Source: a bacterium (GTDB taxonomy: Bacteria > Verrucomicrobiota > Verrucomicrobiae > JAJYAR01). From it: DNA of 8,052 bases. The translations under genes and the position numbers were made by a program. Position 1 is the first letter of the stretch. Every line of letters begins with the position of its first letter. The notes beneath the pieces are model-generated. The model saw only the letters and a list, made by a program, of their open reading frames with translations, was not told the origin of the DNA and ran no database searches. Below, in pieces: positions 6,055 through 8,052 of this stretch. The stretch lies in NCBI GenBank assembly GCA_021779435.1, contig JAJYAR010000004.1:22196-30247 (forward strand). The letters are read 5' to 3'.

Positions 6055-6455
6055 GGCTCTGTTTGAAAGTTGGCGCCGACGACGGTGAAGGCAACCGTGG
6101 GATCCCCAGACGGCCTTTTGCGGCGCCGCTGTGCCAGATCCCGCGTGGTGCGAGGCCGCGGCCTGGCTTGTGCTGCGTCCATCGGAGGCCGGTTGCTCGC
6201 GTCGGAGGAGGGACCGGATCGGGACGCGCCCGGCGCCGCTGGCGAAACCGTGATCGGCAGGCAATGGGTGAGCGGGTGACTTCATGGCGGACTGGGGACC
6301 TCACGATATGAAACACCGCCGGACGACGGTTCCTCGCCGAGAAATTACTCGATTCGCAGTACGGGCCGGTAGACGTGCCGGCAGCGGGGAGCCTGCGCGG
6401 TGGAGGTTACGCGTTGACGCCGCCCGGAGTGTTAGCACCGTAGCCGGGACCGACC
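6055..6455. other. 401-base gap without a convincing gene
   Basis: This stretch lies between the secreted-protein start (minus strand) and tRNA-Ser (plus strand). Open frames exist on both strands but are Arg/Gly/Pro-rich and show no domain or signal. It should contain the promoters of both neighbours. The only hints are a TTGACG at 6414-6419 without a matching -10 at normal spacing, and minor dyads such as GCCGG/CCGGC around 6366-6383. I see no confident element. Confidence 0.5.
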
Positions 6456-6545
6456 GGAGAGGTGGCAGAGTGGTCTATTGCGGCGGTCTTGAAAACCGCT
6501 GTGGGTGCAAGCTCACCGGGGGTTCGAATCCCTCCCTCTCCGCCA
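6456..6545 (+). tRNA. tRNA-Ser (anticodon TGA)
   Basis: A class II tRNA of 90 bases including an encoded CCA at 6543-6545. The acceptor stem pairs GGAGAGG (6456-6462) with CCTCTCC (6535-6541), discriminator G6542. The anticodon stem GCGGT/ACCGC (6483-6487, 6495-6499) encloses CTTGAAA with anticodon TGA at 6490-6492, reading UCN serine codons, especially UCA. The long variable arm GTGGG/CTCAC is typical of serine tRNAs. The T arm GGGGG-TTCGAAT-CCCTC has one G-U pair. All expected elements are present, so the gene looks functional. Confidence 0.98.
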
Positions 6546-6627
6546 ACCTTCGCTCTTCGGGGCTGAGTCACCATATTCTGGATACACACAGTCGGCAGCG
6601 GCTCCGGCGAAGCCGGGTCGGACGCCC

Positions 6628-6664
6628 GGTCGCGCCGAAACACCGCGCTTGTTTCGGCGCGGTC
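6628..6664. repeat. Strong GC-rich inverted repeat between tRNA-Ser and the DUF2851 gene
   Basis: CGCGCCGAAAC (6631-6641) and GTTTCGGCGCG (6651-6661) are perfectly complementary over 11 bp around a 9-base loop, and the stem extends to 14 pairs with two G-U wobbles. Two smaller hairpins (CCGGC-GAA-GCCGG at 6604-6616, CCGGG/CCCGG at 6613-6629) precede it. It may end the tRNA transcript or stabilise its 3' end, although no T-run follows; a dispersed repeat is also possible. Confidence 0.6.
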
Positions 6665-6683
6665 CGGCTGCCAGGCTCCGTGC

Positions 6684-7904
6684 GTGGTCCGTATTCACTC
6701 CGATTCCATTTCCGGAGATGTGGCCGAAATCCAGGGGCTCTACGGGGCGTTCTCATTTCCGGAGAAACTGCTTCAGAGAATCTGGATGGAACGGGCGTTT
6801 CAGCACGAGCTGGCGAGGTCGGTCGATGGCCGGCGTGTCCGGATACTCCACCCTGGAAAGTGGAACCTGCTTGGCGGGCCGGACTTCCGCGTGGCGCGCC
6901 TTCACATCGGTGATGGACCGGAGATCGTCGGTGACGTCGAGCTGCATTTGCGCGCGCAGGACTGGGAGGCTCACGCCCATGCACGTGATCCGGCCTACAA
7001 CAACGTCGTGCTGCACGTGGTGCTTTTCTGGCCAGAGCCGGGGCATGTGACGCACGGAGCGGATGGCCGCGAGATTCCCGTGCTTCCTCTGCTGCCGCTT
7101 CTCCATCATGATCTCGAGGAGTATGCGGCTGACGAGGCGGTGGAGGCGCTCGCGCTCGCACCGGCGGCGCGCGTCACCCAGGAGCTTGGGGGACTTCACG
7201 TGCAGGAGCTGCGCGACCTCCTGGAAAGGCAGGCAGGCCTGCGCTGGCGACAGAAGGTCCACTTCGCGCGGCTGCGAATCCAGCGGCTCGGGTGGGAGGA
7301 GGCGTGTCATCAGGCGGCGCTGGAAGTGCTCGGGTTTCGGTACAACCGTGCGCCGATGCTGCGTGTCGCGACACGGTGGCCCCTGGCGGCCTGGTCAGGG
7401 GGGAAGGTGTCGGCCGAAGAGGCGCTGGCCAGCGAGTCGGACGTTTGGAGCGTGCAAGGGGTTCGTCCGGCAAATCATCCGCACGTGCGACTTCTTCAGT
7501 ACCAGAAATGGACGGCGGCGCGACCCGACTGGCCGCGGACATTGGCGCACCTCGCGGACAAGACCCCTCCCGTGCCACCTTCAGGCCTCAGCCGACCCTG
7601 TCGTCGTCTTCATCGGATTCCCCTTCTGCGCAAAGAATTGGCGTCTGCGATCTGCGGGAATGCAGTGGCTGGAACGCGGATGGACAATCTCGTCTGTGAT
7701 GCTTTCCTGCCGCTTCTTGGCGCTCGGGCGGAAGTGCCGGGTGCGCAAGGGTGCTGGTTTCACTGGTTCTGCGGAGATCTGCCGCCTTTCGTTCAAGTTG
7801 GAATGAAACAGCTGGCCATTTGCGATGGCCGCGAGCAGCCGGCGTGCCATGGCCTTGCACAAGGACTTCTGGGGTGGGCGATCGAACGCGAAGTCCGCCG
7901 CTGA
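6684..7904 (+). CDS. DUF2851 family protein
   Basis: A 406-residue cytoplasmic protein of the DUF2851 family, which is widespread in Bacteroidetes and Verrucomicrobia and has no assigned biochemical role that I know of. The family core is clear: LLQRIWMERAF at 29-39, ILHPGKWNLLGGPDFRVARLHIG at 54-76, GDVELHLRAQDWEAHAHARDPAYNNVVLHVVLFW at 83-116, and a helical C-terminal half ending in FHWFCGDLPPFVQ and a short Cys-containing stretch. The arrangement GPDF...VELH...DW..H.H..DPAYNNVVLHVV leaves several invariant-looking acidic and His residues (Asp67, Glu86, His88, Asp93, His99, Asp102, His111) in strand-like surroundings, which resembles a metal-dependent PD-(D/E)XK-type site; that is inference. 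The start is uncertain: GTG at 6684 has no Shine-Dalgarno, and GTG at 6720 is an in-frame alternative just before the conserved region. No operon partner is seen in the window. Confidence 0.88.
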   Translation: MVRIHSDSISGDVAEIQGLYGAFSFPEKLLQRIWMERAFQHELARSVDGRRVRILHPGKWNLLGGPDFRVARLHIGDGPEIVGDVELHLRAQDWEAHAHARDPAYNNVVLHVVLFWPEPGHVTHGADGREIPVLPLLPLLHHDLEEYAADEAVEALALAPAARVTQELGGLHVQELRDLLERQAGLRWRQKVHFARLRIQRLGWEEACHQAALEVLGFRYNRAPMLRVATRWPLAAWSGGKVSAEEALASESDVWSVQGVRPANHPHVRLLQYQKWTAARPDWPRTLAHLADKTPPVPPSGLSRPCRRLHRIPLLRKELASAICGNAVAGTRMDNLVCDAFLPLLGARAEVPGAQGCWFHWFCGDLPPFVQVGMKQLAICDGREQPACHGLAQGLLGWAIEREVRR

Positions 7905-7932
7905 CTTCTGCGCTGCCTGGCGGGCGCGGAGC

Positions 7933-7962
7933 TTGACAAAATTTTCCCTCGGCGGATAGGTT
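7933..7962 (+). promoter_or_regulatory. Sigma-70-type promoter
   Basis: A perfect -35 TTGACA (7933-7938) is followed after 18 bases by TAGGTT (7957-7962), or after 17 by ATAGGT, as the -10. The local A/T content is higher than in the gene upstream. It begins 28 bases after the DUF2851 stop and points toward the gene starting at 8038, with transcription expected from about 7968-7970. Confidence 0.6.
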
Positions 7963-7987
7963 CACCAACTCAAAAACACTCACTTTC

Positions 7988-8019
7988 AAAAAGTGGGCCA
8001 TGCGGCCCGCTTTTTTTTT
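7988..8019 (+). terminator. Intrinsic terminator, probable leader attenuator
   Basis: The arms AAAAAGTGGGCC (7988-7999) and GGCCCGCTTTTT (8004-8015) pair over 12 bp with one U-G wobble around the loop ATGC, and nine Ts run from 8011 to 8019. This is a textbook Rho-independent terminator. The A-rich 5' arm pairing with the T-run makes it potentially bidirectional. It lies between the promoter at 7933 and the start codon at 8038, so it can end transcription before the gene is reached. It could also simply end transcripts from the DUF2851 gene. Confidence 0.85.
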
Positions 8020-8037
8020 CCCTATCGAGCATCATTT

Positions 8038-8052
8038 ATGAGCAGCCAAATA
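8038..8052 (+). CDS. Start of a truncated gene of unknown product
   Basis: ATG at 8038 opens a frame reading MSSQI before the window ends. It is proposed because a strong promoter and a leader terminator lie directly upstream. No Shine-Dalgarno is visible in the 18 bases between the T-run and the ATG. Five residues cannot identify the product. Terminator-like leaders of this shape are known ahead of rimP/nusA operons, so that is one guess worth testing. Confidence 0.4.

Noticed and set aside
6055..6285. 77-codon upstream extension of the secreted-protein frame
   Set aside because: It would bury the signal peptide inside the protein, and its composition is shadow-like.
6407..6698. Minus-strand open frames across the tRNA, with GGEGGIRTPG- and RRGRDSNPR-type peptides
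   Set aside because: These are the well-known spurious peptides made by translating the antisense of tRNA-Ser; the tRNA fully explains the sequence.
6284..6913. 209-codon plus-strand open frame running through tRNA-Ser
   Set aside because: It reads through a complete tRNA and into the DUF2851 gene in another frame and has no recognisable domain.
1..8052. CRISPR array, insertion sequence, integrase or toxin-antitoxin pair
   Set aside because: I looked for regularly spaced repeats, transposase or integrase motifs and small paired genes on both strands and found none.

Overview
The window is GC-rich, densely coding bacterial chromosome. It contains one bacterial tRNA with an encoded CCA end and no phage or transposon genes. 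A DUF2851 protein, a polysaccharide cluster led by a NusG paralogue, and gene starts that lack Shine-Dalgarno sequences all fit a Verrucomicrobium, perhaps of the Opitutaceae. That taxonomic guess is an inference from gene content and was not tested.

Region 1 (about 1-4350, minus strand) is the promoter-proximal part of an exopolysaccharide or O-antigen operon. In transcription order it holds: an AT-rich leader with a candidate promoter; a specialised NusG paralogue of the RfaH/LoaP/UpxY type; a short intergenic segment with a hairpin and a sequence matching the Escherichia coli ops element at 11 of 12 bases; a membrane sugar-phosphate transferase that would start glycan assembly on the lipid carrier; a Gfo/Idh/MocA NAD-dependent dehydrogenase; a left-handed beta-helix N-acetyltransferase; and a DegT/DnrJ/EryC1 PLP aminotransferase that runs off the left edge. 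The last three form the classic oxidise-aminate-acetylate set that makes an acetamido sugar, of the UDP-2,3-diacetamido-glucuronate type or a relative. The likely logic is that the NusG paralogue loads onto RNA polymerase in the leader and allows read-through of the long operon behind it.

Region 2 (4350-5137, plus strand) holds a divergently transcribed NarL/LuxR-type regulator. Its receiver domain has lost the phospho-acceptor Asp, one acidic-pocket residue and the conserved Lys. It shares a 430-base intergenic region with the polysaccharide operon. That region carries several dyads, one overlapping the candidate -10 box of the operon, so this regulator is a natural candidate for its control.

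Region 3 (5188-6054, minus strand) is a secreted protein of unknown function, followed by about 400 bases with no convincing gene. Region 4 (6456-7904, plus strand) has tRNA-Ser(TGA), a strong inverted repeat, and a DUF2851 protein. Region 5 (7933-8052) holds a well-formed promoter, a textbook intrinsic terminator about 25 bases past the expected transcription start, and the first codons of a gene that continues beyond the window. This arrangement suggests transcription attenuation.

The most interesting part is 3243-4440: a NusG paralogue, ops-like sites and hairpins on the same strand, and a phosphorylation-independent-looking regulator, together resembling a self-contained control module for the sugar operon.
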